From positions 1 to 7,907 of the forward strand of contig PXQM01000164.1 in NCBI GenBank assembly GCA_003021325.1: a DNA stretch of 7,907 nucleotides, given 5' to 3'. Each line of letters starts with the position of its first letter. Positions within the stretch are counted from its first letter, which is position 1. Below the pieces are notes generated by a model. That model was not told where the DNA came from, searched no databases, and worked only from the letters and a program-made list of their open reading frames with translations. The stretch is from Halobacteriales archaeon QH_10_70_21. GTDB taxonomy: Archaea; Halobacteriota; Halobacteria; Halobacteriales; Haloarculaceae. The translations under genes and the position numbers were made by a program. Positions 1 through 5,844 of this stretch are shown piece after piece.

Positions 1-288
1 GCCGTCGAGGCCGCGGTCGGTGACGCTCCAGGCGACGACCGGCGTCGGGGTGTCGCGGTTCGGAACGTGTGCGTCGATGCCGTTGACGCAGAGGACGCGG
101 GCCAGTTCCTCGGCGGCGTCTCGTCCCCCTTCGCGCGGGTCGTAGCCGACGGCGACCGCCGGGTCGGCGTCGGGGTCGGCCTCGGCGCGCACGTAGTCGG
201 CGACCGCCTGTCCGACGGCTCGGACCCTGGGGGTCGTGAACTCGTCGACGGTCGTGCGCCAGCCGTCCGTGCCGAACTCGATGTCCAT
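1..288 (-). CDS. Phosphoglucomutase/phosphomannomutase (alpha-D-phosphohexomutase), N-terminal part, cut by window edge
   Basis: Reading from ATG at 288 the frame stays open for 96 codons to the window edge. The protein begins MDIEFGTDGWRTTVDEFT; FGTDGWR (residues 5-11) is the N-terminal signature of archaeal and bacterial alpha-D-phosphohexomutases, which interconvert hexose 1- and 6-phosphates through a phosphoserine. A second family-like stretch, VGYDPREGGRDAAEELA, then TPTPVVAWSV, matches domain 1 just before the catalytic serine loop. The serine itself should lie beyond the edge, so the active site cannot be checked. Substrate preference (glucose, mannose or glucosamine phosphates) cannot be told from this part. 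The start is supported by a TTTTTGT box at 311-317, about 26 nt upstream, which suggests a leaderless transcript. It is divergent from the clamp-loader gene, 81 bp away. Confidence 0.88.
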   Translation of the reverse strand, partial: MDIEFGTDGWRTTVDEFTTPRVRAVGQAVADYVRAEADPDADPAVAVGYDPREGGRDAAEELARVLCVNGIDAHVPNRDTPTPVVAWSVTDRGLDG

Positions 289-310
289 GGCGGCGCGTCG
301 GCGGCAACCG

Positions 311-317
311 ACAAAAA
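311..317 (-). promoter_or_regulatory. TATA-like box of the phosphohexomutase gene
   Basis: On the minus strand the sequence reads GGGTTTTTGTCGG. The T-rich box is centred about 26 nt before the ATG at 288, so transcription would start at or very near the start codon. It stands out because the rest of the intergenic region is GC-rich. It lies within 25 bp of the opposing box of rfcC. Confidence 0.45.
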
Positions 318-338
318 CCCGCCGTCGCGGAGAGGAGG

Positions 339-346
339 GCTTTTGC
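339..346 (+). promoter_or_regulatory. TATA-like box of the RFC small subunit gene
   Basis: GGGCTTTTGCTGGG centres a T-rich box about 27 nt before the ATG at 370. It is degenerate compared with haloarchaeal TTTAWA boxes, but it is the only AT-rich element at the right distance. It supports the 370 start as leaderless. Confidence 0.4.
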
Positions 347-369
347 TGGGGGCGACCCGACCCTGGCAC

Positions 370-1368
370 ATGGACTCGCCGCTGTGGACGGAGACGCACG
401 CCCCCTCGCTGTCGGAGCTGCCGCAGCCGGAGCCCCGCGAGGCGCTGGAGCGGGCCGTCGAGGAGCCGATGAACCTCGTCGTCTACGGCCCCAGCGGCGC
501 CGGCAAGACGGCCGCCGTCCGCGCGCTCGCCGAGGCGACCCACGCCGACCCCGACAACGACTTCGTCGAGCTGAACGTCGCGGACTTCTTCGACCGGACG
601 AAAAAGGAGATCAGGAACGACTCGCGGTTCTCGCAGTTCCTCGAGGGCCGCTCGCGGCTCTCGAAGCGCGACATGATTAGCCGGGTGCTGAAAGAGCAGG
701 CGGCCTACCAGCCCGTCTCGGGGACGTTCCGGACCGTCCTGCTGGACAACGCCGAGGCCATCCGCGAGGACTTCCAGCAGGCGCTCCGGCGCGTGATGGA
801 GCAGCACTACGAGGCGACCCAGTTCGTCATCGCGACGCGGCAGCCCTCGAAGCTCATCCCGCCCATCGAGTCGCGGTGCTTCCCGGTACCGATGCGGGCG
901 CCGACCCACGCCGAGACGGTGGCCGTCCTCGAAGGAATCGTCGAGCGCGAGGCGGTCCCCTGCGACGACGACGGCCTCGAGTTCGTCGCCGGCTACGGCG
1001 ACGGCGACCTGCGGACGGCCATCCTCGGGGCCCAGATGGCCGCCGAGGCCGAGGGCGAGGTGACGATGACCGCCGCCTACGAGGCGCTGGGCGACGTCGG
1101 GATGGCGGACGACCTCGAGGAGATGCTCGCGGCCGCCGACGCCGGCGAGTTCGCCGACGCCCGCTCGGTGCTCGACGAACTGCTCTACGACGAGGGGTTC
1201 GAGGGCGAGGAGATTCTGCGCGAGCTGCTCGATGCGGCCCGCGGCCGCTACGACGGCGACGAACTCGCGCGGATATACCGGCTGGCCGGCGAGGTCGACC
1301 TCGAGATGTCGGAGGGCAACACCGACCGCGTCCACCTCGGCCGGCTGCTGGCGGAACTCGGTCGGTAG
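370..1368 (+). CDS. rfcC: Replication factor C small subunit 2 (clamp-loader AAA+ protein)
   Basis: A 332-residue AAA+ protein of the clamp-loader family, which opens the PCNA ring and loads it on primed DNA. Walker A is GPSGAGKT (residues 40-47). The strand where Walker B is expected reads VLLDNAEAI (about 123-131), with DNAE in place of the usual DEAD/DEAH. The arginine-finger motif SRC is intact at 168-170, followed by FPVPMRAPT. The C-terminal helical part (about 185-332) is the expected length and ends in the family-like DRVHLGRLLAELGR. The frame is open back to position 67, but that part overlaps the opposing phosphohexomutase gene. The ATG at 370 gives the family N-terminus (MDSPLWTETHAP) and has a box about 27 nt upstream. 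The altered Walker B fits the haloarchaeal second small subunit rather than the main catalytic one. The symbol follows Haloferax usage and is from memory. Confidence 0.88.
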   Translation: MDSPLWTETHAPSLSELPQPEPREALERAVEEPMNLVVYGPSGAGKTAAVRALAEATHADPDNDFVELNVADFFDRTKKEIRNDSRFSQFLEGRSRLSKRDMISRVLKEQAAYQPVSGTFRTVLLDNAEAIREDFQQALRRVMEQHYEATQFVIATRQPSKLIPPIESRCFPVPMRAPTHAETVAVLEGIVEREAVPCDDDGLEFVAGYGDGDLRTAILGAQMAAEAEGEVTMTAAYEALGDVGMADDLEEMLAAADAGEFADARSVLDELLYDEGFEGEEILRELLDAARGRYDGDELARIYRLAGEVDLEMSEGNTDRVHLGRLLAELGR

Positions 1369-1373
1369 CCGCG

Positions 1374-1772
1374 TTACTGTTCGGCCGACTGGCTGGCGAT
1401 GGTCTCCCTGAGGTCCGTCGAGGAGACGATGCCGACGTAGTCGCCGTCCTTGTCGCGGACCGGGAGGTGGTTGATGCCGTAGTTGGTCATCATCGCCGCG
1501 ACCTCCTGGAGCCGGAGGCCGACGTTTATCGACTCGACCGACGCCGTCATCAGGTCCTCGACGTGGGTCCGCTCGGGGTCCCGGGCCTCGGCGACGGCCT
1601 CGAGGACGTCCGTGCTGGTGACGATGCCCGTCTCGCCGCCCAGCACCAGCAGCGAACTGATGTTCCGGTCCCGCATCGTCGAGGCGGCCTCGCTGACGGT
1701 CGCGTCCCTCGATATCGTCGCCACGGAGGCGGTCATCACGTCCTCTACATGTCTCTCGGTATCATTGCCCAT
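1374..1772 (-). CDS. Protein of two CBS domains
   Basis: A 132-residue protein made almost only of two CBS domains. The first (about residues 8-60) contains VEDVMTASV and ends GIVTSTD (49-55). The second (about 71-127) contains VEDLMTASV, NHLPV and GIVSSTD (114-120). G-h-V-x-S-T-D is the typical nucleotide-contacting end of CBS domains, which bind adenosine nucleotides such as AMP, ATP or SAM and act as sensors. No catalytic or DNA-binding domain is attached, so the target is unknown. The frame is open up to 1931, but the ATG at 1772 is preferred: the protein then starts just before the first CBS domain, AGGTG lies 5 nt upstream, and a TAAACT-like element (about 1799-1809) lies near the promoter distance. 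It is 59 bp downstream of the tRNA methyltransferase gene on the same strand and may be co-transcribed with it. It converges on rfcC with only 5 bp between stop codons. Confidence 0.85.
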   Translation of the reverse strand: MGNDTERHVEDVMTASVATISRDATVSEAASTMRDRNISSLLVLGGETGIVTSTDVLEAVAEARDPERTHVEDLMTASVESINVGLRLQEVAAMMTNYGINHLPVRDKDGDYVGIVSSTDLRETIASQSAEQ

Positions 1773-1831
1773 ACGTCCACCTGTGGCGCGAACCGCTTGG
1801 AGTTTACCCTTCCCGCAGGGTTCGCCCCCAG

Positions 1832-2650
1832 CTACGAGAGGACGTGGACGTGCCGGGTCAGCGAGCCGTGGACGGGGCGGTCGAACCGTGCGATGACGCT
1901 CCAGCCGGCGGCCTCGGCGGCGTCGTTCCACGGCCGGTCGCCGACGAGGACGGCCCGCGGGGCGACCCGCCGGGCCGCCGCCAGGGCCCCGCCCACGAGC
2001 GTCTCCAGGGAGTCACCTTCGATTTTCGACTGCCGGCCGTAGGGGGCGTCGACCCCCGCCTCGACGAGGATGCCGCCGGTCCCGCACATCGGGTCCAGGA
2101 GCCGCGCGTCGGGGCCGGCGCCCGCGACGTTCGCCAGCGCCCGGGCGTCCATCGGGGCCATGCTCCCCGGCTGGAAGAACGGCCTGTCCGTGGGCTGCCT
2201 GGCGCCGAAGCCGCGGTCCGTTTCGGCCTCGAGCCAGCCCAGCGCCGCCGTCTCCGAGAAGAGCGCGACGAGCGTGTGGTCGGGGGCCTCGAGGTCGACG
2301 TCGAAGCCGCGGTCGACCAGCACGTCCCCGAGGCGGCGCTCGGCGGCCTGCGTGTCGACGCCCGACAGTCCCCGAACGTCGCGGGCGCGGACGGCTACGG
2401 ACCCGCGCTCCCCGTCGCCCGTCCGGCGGTCGATGGTCGCCGCCGAGAGCAGCGCGGCCGCGTCCGCGACCATCGGGTCGCAGGTGCCGATTAGCCGGCA
2501 GACGCGCCGGGTGTAGGCCAGCGTCTCCGGGCGGCGGATGCCGCGGGCGGTCGCGAGCCCCGGCGCCAGCGCCTCGACCGCGGAGCCGCGGCTCGCCGCC
2601 TCCCGGCGCGCGAAGGCGTCGTCGTCGCCGGCCAGCTCCAGCAGGTACAC
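1832..2650 (-). CDS. tRNA (guanine(10)-N2)-dimethyltransferase homologue (THUMP-MTase) with internal in-frame deletion
   Basis: A 272-residue member of the archaeal Trm-G10 family, which uses SAM to methylate N2 of guanine 10 in tRNA. Residues 1 to about 140 form the THUMP-containing N-terminus (MYLLELAGDDDAFARREAAS). DRPFFQPGSM precedes the methyltransferase core. Motif I is DPMCGTGG (186-193), the catalytic motif IV is DAPYGR (201-206), and the end RPVHGSLTRHVHVL is family-typical. From memory, relatives have about 325-345 residues, with roughly 55-60 residues between motif I and motif IV; these carry the acidic ribose-binding residue after beta-2 and motif III. Here only about seven residues separate the motifs (EAG joins VDAPYG at residues 199/200, near 2053), yet the frame is intact. 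The GTG start at 2650 is supported by TTTAA about 29 nt upstream. The product may be inactive, or the gap may be an assembly collapse. Confidence 0.85.
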   Translation of the reverse strand: MYLLELAGDDDAFARREAASRGSAVEALAPGLATARGIRRPETLAYTRRVCRLIGTCDPMVADAAALLSAATIDRRTGDGERGSVAVRARDVRGLSGVDTQAAERRLGDVLVDRGFDVDLEAPDHTLVALFSETAALGWLEAETDRGFGARQPTDRPFFQPGSMAPMDARALANVAGAGPDARLLDPMCGTGGILVEAGVDAPYGRQSKIEGDSLETLVGGALAAARRVAPRAVLVGDRPWNDAAEAAGWSVIARFDRPVHGSLTRHVHVLS

Positions 2651-2675
2651 GCCCGTTCGTCGCCGGCGACGGGGG

Positions 2676-2682
2676 TTAAACT
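2676..2682 (-). promoter_or_regulatory. TATA-like box of the Trm-G10 methyltransferase gene
   Basis: On the minus strand the sequence is GCGCAGTTTAACCCCC. TTTAA is centred about 29 nt before the GTG at 2650, the distance expected for a leaderless transcript. It is the only AT-rich island nearby and decides the choice of the GTG start. Confidence 0.55.
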
Positions 2683-2785
2683 GCGCGGTCGACGCGAGGG
2701 AGGCCGCGGACGGAGCGAGCGGTGGAGCCGCGAGCCGCGCGGCAGAGCGCCCGGCCGTGTGGCGCGTCGGAAACGACCACCTACA

Positions 2786-2794
2786 TTTATAAAT
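2786..2794 (+). promoter_or_regulatory. TATA box of the tbp gene
   Basis: TTTATAAAT is a near-ideal archaeal TATA box, centred about 31 nt before the ATG at 2821. Transcription should therefore start within a few nucleotides of the start codon. A purine/CA-rich stretch (AAACGACCACC) occupies the upstream BRE position. It is the strongest core promoter in the window. Confidence 0.75.
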
Positions 2795-2813
2795 CTTAAA
2801 TACGTGTTTTAAG
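2795..2813 (+). repeat. Inverted repeat between the tbp TATA box and start codon (candidate operator)
   Basis: CTTAAA (2795-2800) and TTTAAG (2808-2813) form a perfect 6-bp inverted repeat with a 7-bp spacer. It abuts the TATA box on its upstream side and ends 7 nt before the ATG, so it covers the predicted transcription start. A protein bound there would block initiation. Both arms also resemble TATA elements, so TBP itself is one possible ligand. That function is inference. Confidence 0.4.
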
Positions 2814-2820
2814 TCGAGTC

Positions 2821-3384
2821 ATGCAGGACCCCAAGGAGACCATCAATATCGAGAACGTCGTCGCCTCGACGGGGATCGGGCAGGAACTCGACCTCCAGAG
2901 TGTCGCCATGGACCTCGAGGGCGCCGACTACGACCCCGAGCAGTTCCCCGGCCTCGTCTACCGGACCCAGGAACCGAAGTCGGCCGCGCTCATCTTCCGC
3001 TCCGGCAAGATCGTCTGCACCGGTGCCAAATCCACCGACGACGTTCACGAATCGCTCCGCATCGTCTTCCAGAAGCTCCGGGACCTCGAGATCCAGGTCG
3101 ACGAGGACCCCGAAATCGTCGTCCAGAACATCGTCACGTCTGCGGACCTCGGCCGGAACCTCAACCTGAACGCCATCGCCATCGGCCTCGGGCTGGAGAA
3201 CATCGAGTACGAGCCCGAGCAGTTCCCCGGGCTGGTCTACCGGCTCGACGACCCCGACGTCGTCGCACTGCTGTTCGGCTCCGGCAAACTCGTCATCACC
3301 GGTGGCAAGAAACCCGAGGACGCGAAGGAGGCCGTCGACAAGATCGTCTCCCGGCTCGAGGAGCTCGGCCTGCTGGACGGCTAA
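2821..3384 (+). CDS. tbp: TATA-box-binding protein (general transcription factor)
   Basis: A 187-residue archaeal TBP, full length for the family. It binds the TATA box and, with TFB, recruits RNA polymerase. The two pseudo-symmetric halves of the saddle are clear: DPEQFPGLVYR with ALIFRSGKIVCTGAK (residues 38-70) and EPEQFPGLVYR with ALLFGSGKLVITGGK (131-163). The phenylalanine pairs expected to kink DNA are at F42/F59 and F135/F152, each 17 residues apart as in known TBPs. The N-terminus (MQDPKETINIENVVASTGIG) is typical of haloarchaeal housekeeping TBPs, and the protein is strongly acidic overall. Haloarchaea often have several tbp paralogues; this one looks like the main conserved copy, judged only by its regular sequence. 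It has a strong TATA box, a possible operator over its start site, and a small membrane-protein gene 36 bp downstream. Confidence 0.97.
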   Translation: MQDPKETINIENVVASTGIGQELDLQSVAMDLEGADYDPEQFPGLVYRTQEPKSAALIFRSGKIVCTGAKSTDDVHESLRIVFQKLRDLEIQVDEDPEIVVQNIVTSADLGRNLNLNAIAIGLGLENIEYEPEQFPGLVYRLDDPDVVALLFGSGKLVITGGKKPEDAKEAVDKIVSRLEELGLLDG

Positions 3385-3420
3385 CGACACCTACTCACGT
3401 CGCGGCCCGCTACGACCCGT

Positions 3421-3771
3421 ATGGTTCCGTTGCAGGCCGACGTCTTCGGCGGCGGCCCGCTCGCACTCGTCGTCACGTTCCTCGTGGCGACGCTCTTCTC
3501 TGCGGTCACGCTCCACCTCGCCGCGCTCTGGGTGCTCGGCGACGAGCCACACCAGAACGCTGTCAAGGCCGCGCCGGTCCCCGTCATCATCGCAATGCTG
3601 TTCAGCCAGTACAGCCCGGCGCTCATCGCCGCCTTCGCGTTCGCCGGCGCCGTCGCTGCCGTCCGGTACGCGTACGGCCTGACGACGAAGGGGGCAGTGC
3701 TGGTTTCGGTCTTCTACTTCACCATCAGCACCGTCTTCGCGTTCGCATTCGCCAACCTCTTTCTCGGGTAG
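3421..3771 (+). CDS. Small integral membrane protein of unknown function downstream of tbp
   Basis: A 116-residue, strongly hydrophobic protein. Likely membrane segments are at about residues 14-40 (LALVVTFLVATLFSAVTLHL), 50-86 (one long or two short helices around PVPVIIAMLF and ALIAAFAFAGAVAA) and 91-115 (GAVLVSVFYFTISTVFAFAF). A short polar loop, GDEPHQNAVK, lies between the first and second. I see no catalytic motif, signal-peptide cleavage site or transporter signature, and I do not recognise the function. It starts 36 bp after the tbp stop, and no TATA-like element is visible in that gap, so it is probably transcribed with tbp. The clean transmembrane pattern and haloarchaeal codon use make a real gene likely. 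Confidence 0.75.
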   Translation: MVPLQADVFGGGPLALVVTFLVATLFSAVTLHLAALWVLGDEPHQNAVKAAPVPVIIAMLFSQYSPALIAAFAFAGAVAAVRYAYGLTTKGAVLVSVFYFTISTVFAFAFANLFLG

Positions 3772-3918
3772 ACCGTCGCAGACGGCCGCCTGACTCGAGA
3801 ACGGAACGGAGGGGGAGGCGCGAAGAGAGCGTGAGCGGAGGGCCGGGTGCAGCGGGACGCCCGGAGAGCCGCACGTCACACGAGTGGGCGGCCGGCGCCG
3901 GGTGCTCTGGGTCGGGTG

Positions 3919-4185
3919 CTACCGCGGGTCGGGCCGGGGCTCGGTCGTCACGTTCGCCGGCGGCTGCTCGTCGGTTGCCGGCCACCCGGAGCGGCGCACC
4001 GCCACCCCGACGACCAGCGCCACGGCGAGCCCTGCGAGGGTCGCGACCGGCCAGGTGGCCAGGGCCAACACTCCCAGGAGTGCGGCAACTGCACCGAGCC
4101 CCTCGCCGAGCACCGCGCCCGTGCTCTTCCGGGCCGCTCGCCGCCGGGCCGTCCGTTGCTGTCGTAGTGTTCGTGTCCGTCTCAT
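3919..4185 (-). CDS. Small basic-N-terminal membrane protein, function unknown
   Basis: From ATG at 4185 this encodes 88 residues. The first 20 or so are very basic (MRRTRTLRQQRTARRRAARK), about half Arg or Lys, which is unusual in a haloarchaeal proteome. A hydrophobic stretch follows (about 23-66, containing AVAALLGVLALATWPVATL and AGLAVALVVGVAV), enough for two membrane helices joined at TWP. A short polar tail of Pro, Thr and Asp residues ends the protein. Other in-frame starts are GTG at 4188 and GTG at 4200. A TTAACT element at 4214-4219 favours 4185 or 4188. The basic end suggests a cytoplasmic side near the membrane surface or nucleic acid, but this is inference. It is possibly a lineage-specific gene. 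It lies head-on to the tbp-linked membrane gene, 147 bp apart. Confidence 0.6.
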   Translation of the reverse strand: MRRTRTLRQQRTARRRAARKSTGAVLGEGLGAVAALLGVLALATWPVATLAGLAVALVVGVAVRRSGWPATDEQPPANVTTEPRPDPR

Positions 4186-4213
4186 CACGGTAGTTACCAC
4201 GGGTGGAACGCCC

Positions 4214-4219
4214 TTAACT
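4214..4219 (-). promoter_or_regulatory. TATA-like element of the small basic membrane protein gene
   Basis: Minus-strand AGTTAAGGG lies about 29-31 nt before the GTG/ATG pair at 4188/4185. It is weaker than the tbp box. The AT-rich stretch just upstream (about 4221-4240) could hold an alternative element that would fit the GTG at 4200. Confidence 0.4.
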
Positions 4220-4235
4220 CTAATCTGAATGATAT

Positions 4236-4273
4236 TTCTGTAGCCAGGCTTACTGAAATTCGCTTCAGTAGCC
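4236..4273. repeat. Cluster of three related half-sites (candidate operator or terminator stem)
   Basis: TACTGAAATTCGCTTCAGTA (4251-4270) is a perfect 7-bp inverted repeat with a 6-bp spacer. TTCTGTAGCC (4236-4245) and TTCAGTAGCC (4264-4273) are direct repeats matching at 9 of 10 bases, 28 bp apart, so three copies of one half-site are present. The cluster is in the 92-bp gap between the stop of the CARDB-like gene and the start of the small basic membrane gene, upstream of the latter's TATA-like element. That position suits an activator or regulator site. A 3'-end stem for the hisG unit is the alternative, although no clear T-run follows it on the minus strand. Confidence 0.45.
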
Positions 4274-4277
4274 CCGG

Positions 4278-4964
4278 TTACCGTCGGTCGACGTCGACCT
4301 CGCGGGTGACGCGTTCGTCGTCACAAAGGAGGTGCAACCGCATCGTCGGGTCCTCGCGGCCCCCGGGGCGTTCGTCGAGGTCGTGACCGAACGTCCAGCG
4401 TTCGGTCCCGCCGGTCCCGACTTCGAGGACGACCGCAGCTTCCGACGCGGACGCGACCAGCGGCCCGACCCGGTTGAGCGCGCCGACGAACCGGCCGTCG
4501 ACGTCGCCGACGTTCTCGACGGTCACCGTCGCGGTGACCGTATCGCCGACGGCCGCCGACGCCGGGGCGTCGAAGCCGGCGTCGAACGACGCCGGTGGCC
4601 GCCGGAGCCGTTCGAGGACCGACCCCTCGAGCGCGTAACTGCCGCCGTCCCACGTCAGCGTCGCCGACTCCGCCTCGAGGGGTTTCGGGAGGCGGGCGGC
4701 GAGCCAGCCCTCCGCCTCGCCCCGGCGGCCGTAGGCGTCGCCGAACTCCGCCAGGAAGCCGTCCCCCCCGCCGACGTCCGTCACCGCCCGGTGGAGCTCG
4801 CCGCCGCCCTCGACGACGAACGACGCCGGCGGGTGGTCGTCGGGCGTCTCGACGGCGACCTCGGCGACGGCCCACTGGCTGGTCCGACCGCCGTAGGTGC
4901 CGTACGAGTCCGGGCTGTTCCGCGTGACCAGTTCCGGGCGGACGCTGACCGACCGGACGGTCAC
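4278..4964 (-). CDS. Hypothetical protein with C-terminal CARDB-like beta domain, linked to hisG
   Basis: A 228-residue soluble acidic protein that I do not recognise as a named family. The C-terminal part (about residues 126-228) looks like a CARDB/immunoglobulin-type beta-sandwich: GDTVTATVTVENVGDVDGRF, then alternating hydrophobic strands ending in REVDVDRR. The N-terminal part (about 1-120) is Gly-rich with mixed helix and strand (WAVAEVAVETPDD, LAEFGDAYGRRGEAEGWLAAR). No signal peptide, membrane helix or lipobox is visible, which is unusual for CARDB domains, since they are mostly found on secreted proteins. The GTG at 4964 lies 4 bp after the hisG stop (4969), so translation is very likely coupled to hisG. 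An ATG at 4968 is in a different frame. Function is unknown, and a direct role in histidine synthesis is not indicated by the sequence. Confidence 0.72.
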   Translation of the reverse strand: MTVRSVSVRPELVTRNSPDSYGTYGGRTSQWAVAEVAVETPDDHPPASFVVEGGGELHRAVTDVGGGDGFLAEFGDAYGRRGEAEGWLAARLPKPLEAESATLTWDGGSYALEGSVLERLRRPPASFDAGFDAPASAAVGDTVTATVTVENVGDVDGRFVGALNRVGPLVASASEAAVVLEVGTGGTERWTFGHDLDERPGGREDPTMRLHLLCDDERVTREVDVDRR

Positions 4965-4968
4965 CCAT

Positions 4969-5814
4969 CTACGGCACCAGTCGCTCGATTTCGGTGACGA
5001 GGATGTCGCTGGCGCCGGCGTTCTTGAGTTCGGGGACTACCTCGAATATCTCCCGTTCGTCGACGACGACGTGGACGGCGACGTGGTCGGTGCCCGCCAC
5101 GTCCATCACCGTCGGACCGCCCATGCCGGGGATGACGTCCCTGACGTCCTCGAGGGCGTCCTCGGGGACGTTCATCATCAGGTAGCGCTTCCCCTCGGCG
5201 TCGAGCACCGACCGGAACGCCGTCTTCACCTGCTCGACCTTCGGGTCGTCGGCCACCTCCGGGTGGGCGAACAGCCGGACCGACGACGAGAGCACCTCGT
5301 CGACGACCGACAGCCGGTTCATCCGGAGGGTGGTGCCCGTCGACGTGATGTCGACGATGGCGTCGGCGATGTCGACGTGGGGGGTTAGCTCCGTCGCGCC
5401 CGACACCTCGACGATGTCGGGGCTGAGCCCGAGGTCGGCGAAGTAGCGCTCGGTGATGCGGGGGAACTCGGTGGCGACGGTGCCGGCGCTGAGTTCCTCG
5501 GGGGCGGCGACGCCGCCGTTCTCCGGCGAGGCGAGCACGAGCCGGCAGCGGCCGAACCCGAGGTCGAGCAGGTCGACCAGCTCGACCGCCGACTCCCGCG
5601 CCTGGTCGAGCCCGGTGATGCCGAGGGCGGCGGCACCGTCGGCGACGTACTCCGGGATGTCGGCGGCGCGGGCGAACAGCACCGACACCTCGGGGTCGAC
5701 GGTGTCGGCGTAGAGCTTCCGCTCGGCACCGTCCTGTACGTGCAGTCCGGCGCGCTCGAGGAGGTTCAACGCCGGGTCGTGCAGGCGCCCCTTGTTGGGT
5801 ACGGCGATGCGCAT
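4969..5814 (-). CDS. hisG: ATP phosphoribosyltransferase, long form (HisG)
   Basis: A 281-residue enzyme for the first committed step of histidine synthesis: ATP and PRPP condense to phosphoribosyl-ATP. The start [11 protein letters not shown] is the conserved N-terminus. The PRPP-binding loop is [12 protein letters not shown] (155-166). YLMMNVPED (211-219), [10 protein letters not shown] (228-236) and [12 protein letters not shown] (262-273) belong to the C-terminal HisG_C regulatory domain, so this is the long form that binds histidine for feedback control and does not need HisZ. Length and motifs are complete. The gene follows a small membrane-protein gene by 30 bp and precedes the CARDB-like gene by 4 bp, all on the minus strand. 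No separate strong promoter is visible in the 30-bp gap, so transcription probably begins upstream of the membrane-protein gene. No other his gene is in the window, in line with the scattered his genes known for haloarchaea. Confidence 0.96.
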   Translation of the reverse strand: MRIAVPNKGRLHDPALNLLERAGLHVQDGAERKLYADTVDPEVSVLFARAADIPEYVADGAAALGITGLDQARESAVELVDLLDLGFGRCRLVLASPENGGVAAPEELSAGTVATEFPRITERYFADLGLSPDIVEVSGATELTPHVDIADAIVDITSTGTTLRMNRLSVVDEVLSSSVRLFAHPEVADDPKVEQVKTAFRSVLDAEGKRYLMMNVPEDALEDVRDVIPGMGGPTVMDVAGTDHVAVHVVVDEREIFEVVPELKNAGASDILVTEIERLVP

Positions 5815-5844
5815 ACGCCCGATTGAGGCGGGCGGACCTTTGCC

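Noticed and set aside
67..369. Upstream extension of the RFC subunit frame
   Set aside because: It overlaps the opposing phosphohexomutase coding region, has no family similarity, and the ATG at 370 restores the expected N-terminus.
1773..1931. N-terminal extension of the CBS protein
   Set aside because: It would run into the end of the methyltransferase gene and adds an Arg/Pro-rich stretch without domain character; the ATG at 1772 starts right at the CBS domain.
876..2042. Plus-strand open frame across the end of rfcC and the CBS gene
   Set aside because: Arg/Gly-rich product without domains, spanning two well-supported genes in other frames.
2651..2785. GC-rich stretch with short palindromes (GCGGTGGAGCCGC region) as an RNA gene or hidden gene
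   Set aside because: No RNA fold or coding signal stands out; short GC palindromes are expected by chance here. I see only the two promoters at its ends.
2821..3384. Internal sequence duplication as a repeat element
   Set aside because: The similar halves are the known two-fold repeat of the TBP fold, not a new repeat.
3772..3918. Possible terminator hairpin CCGGG/CCCGG between converging genes
   Set aside because: A 5-bp GC stem without a T-run is not enough for a terminator call in GC-rich archaeal DNA.
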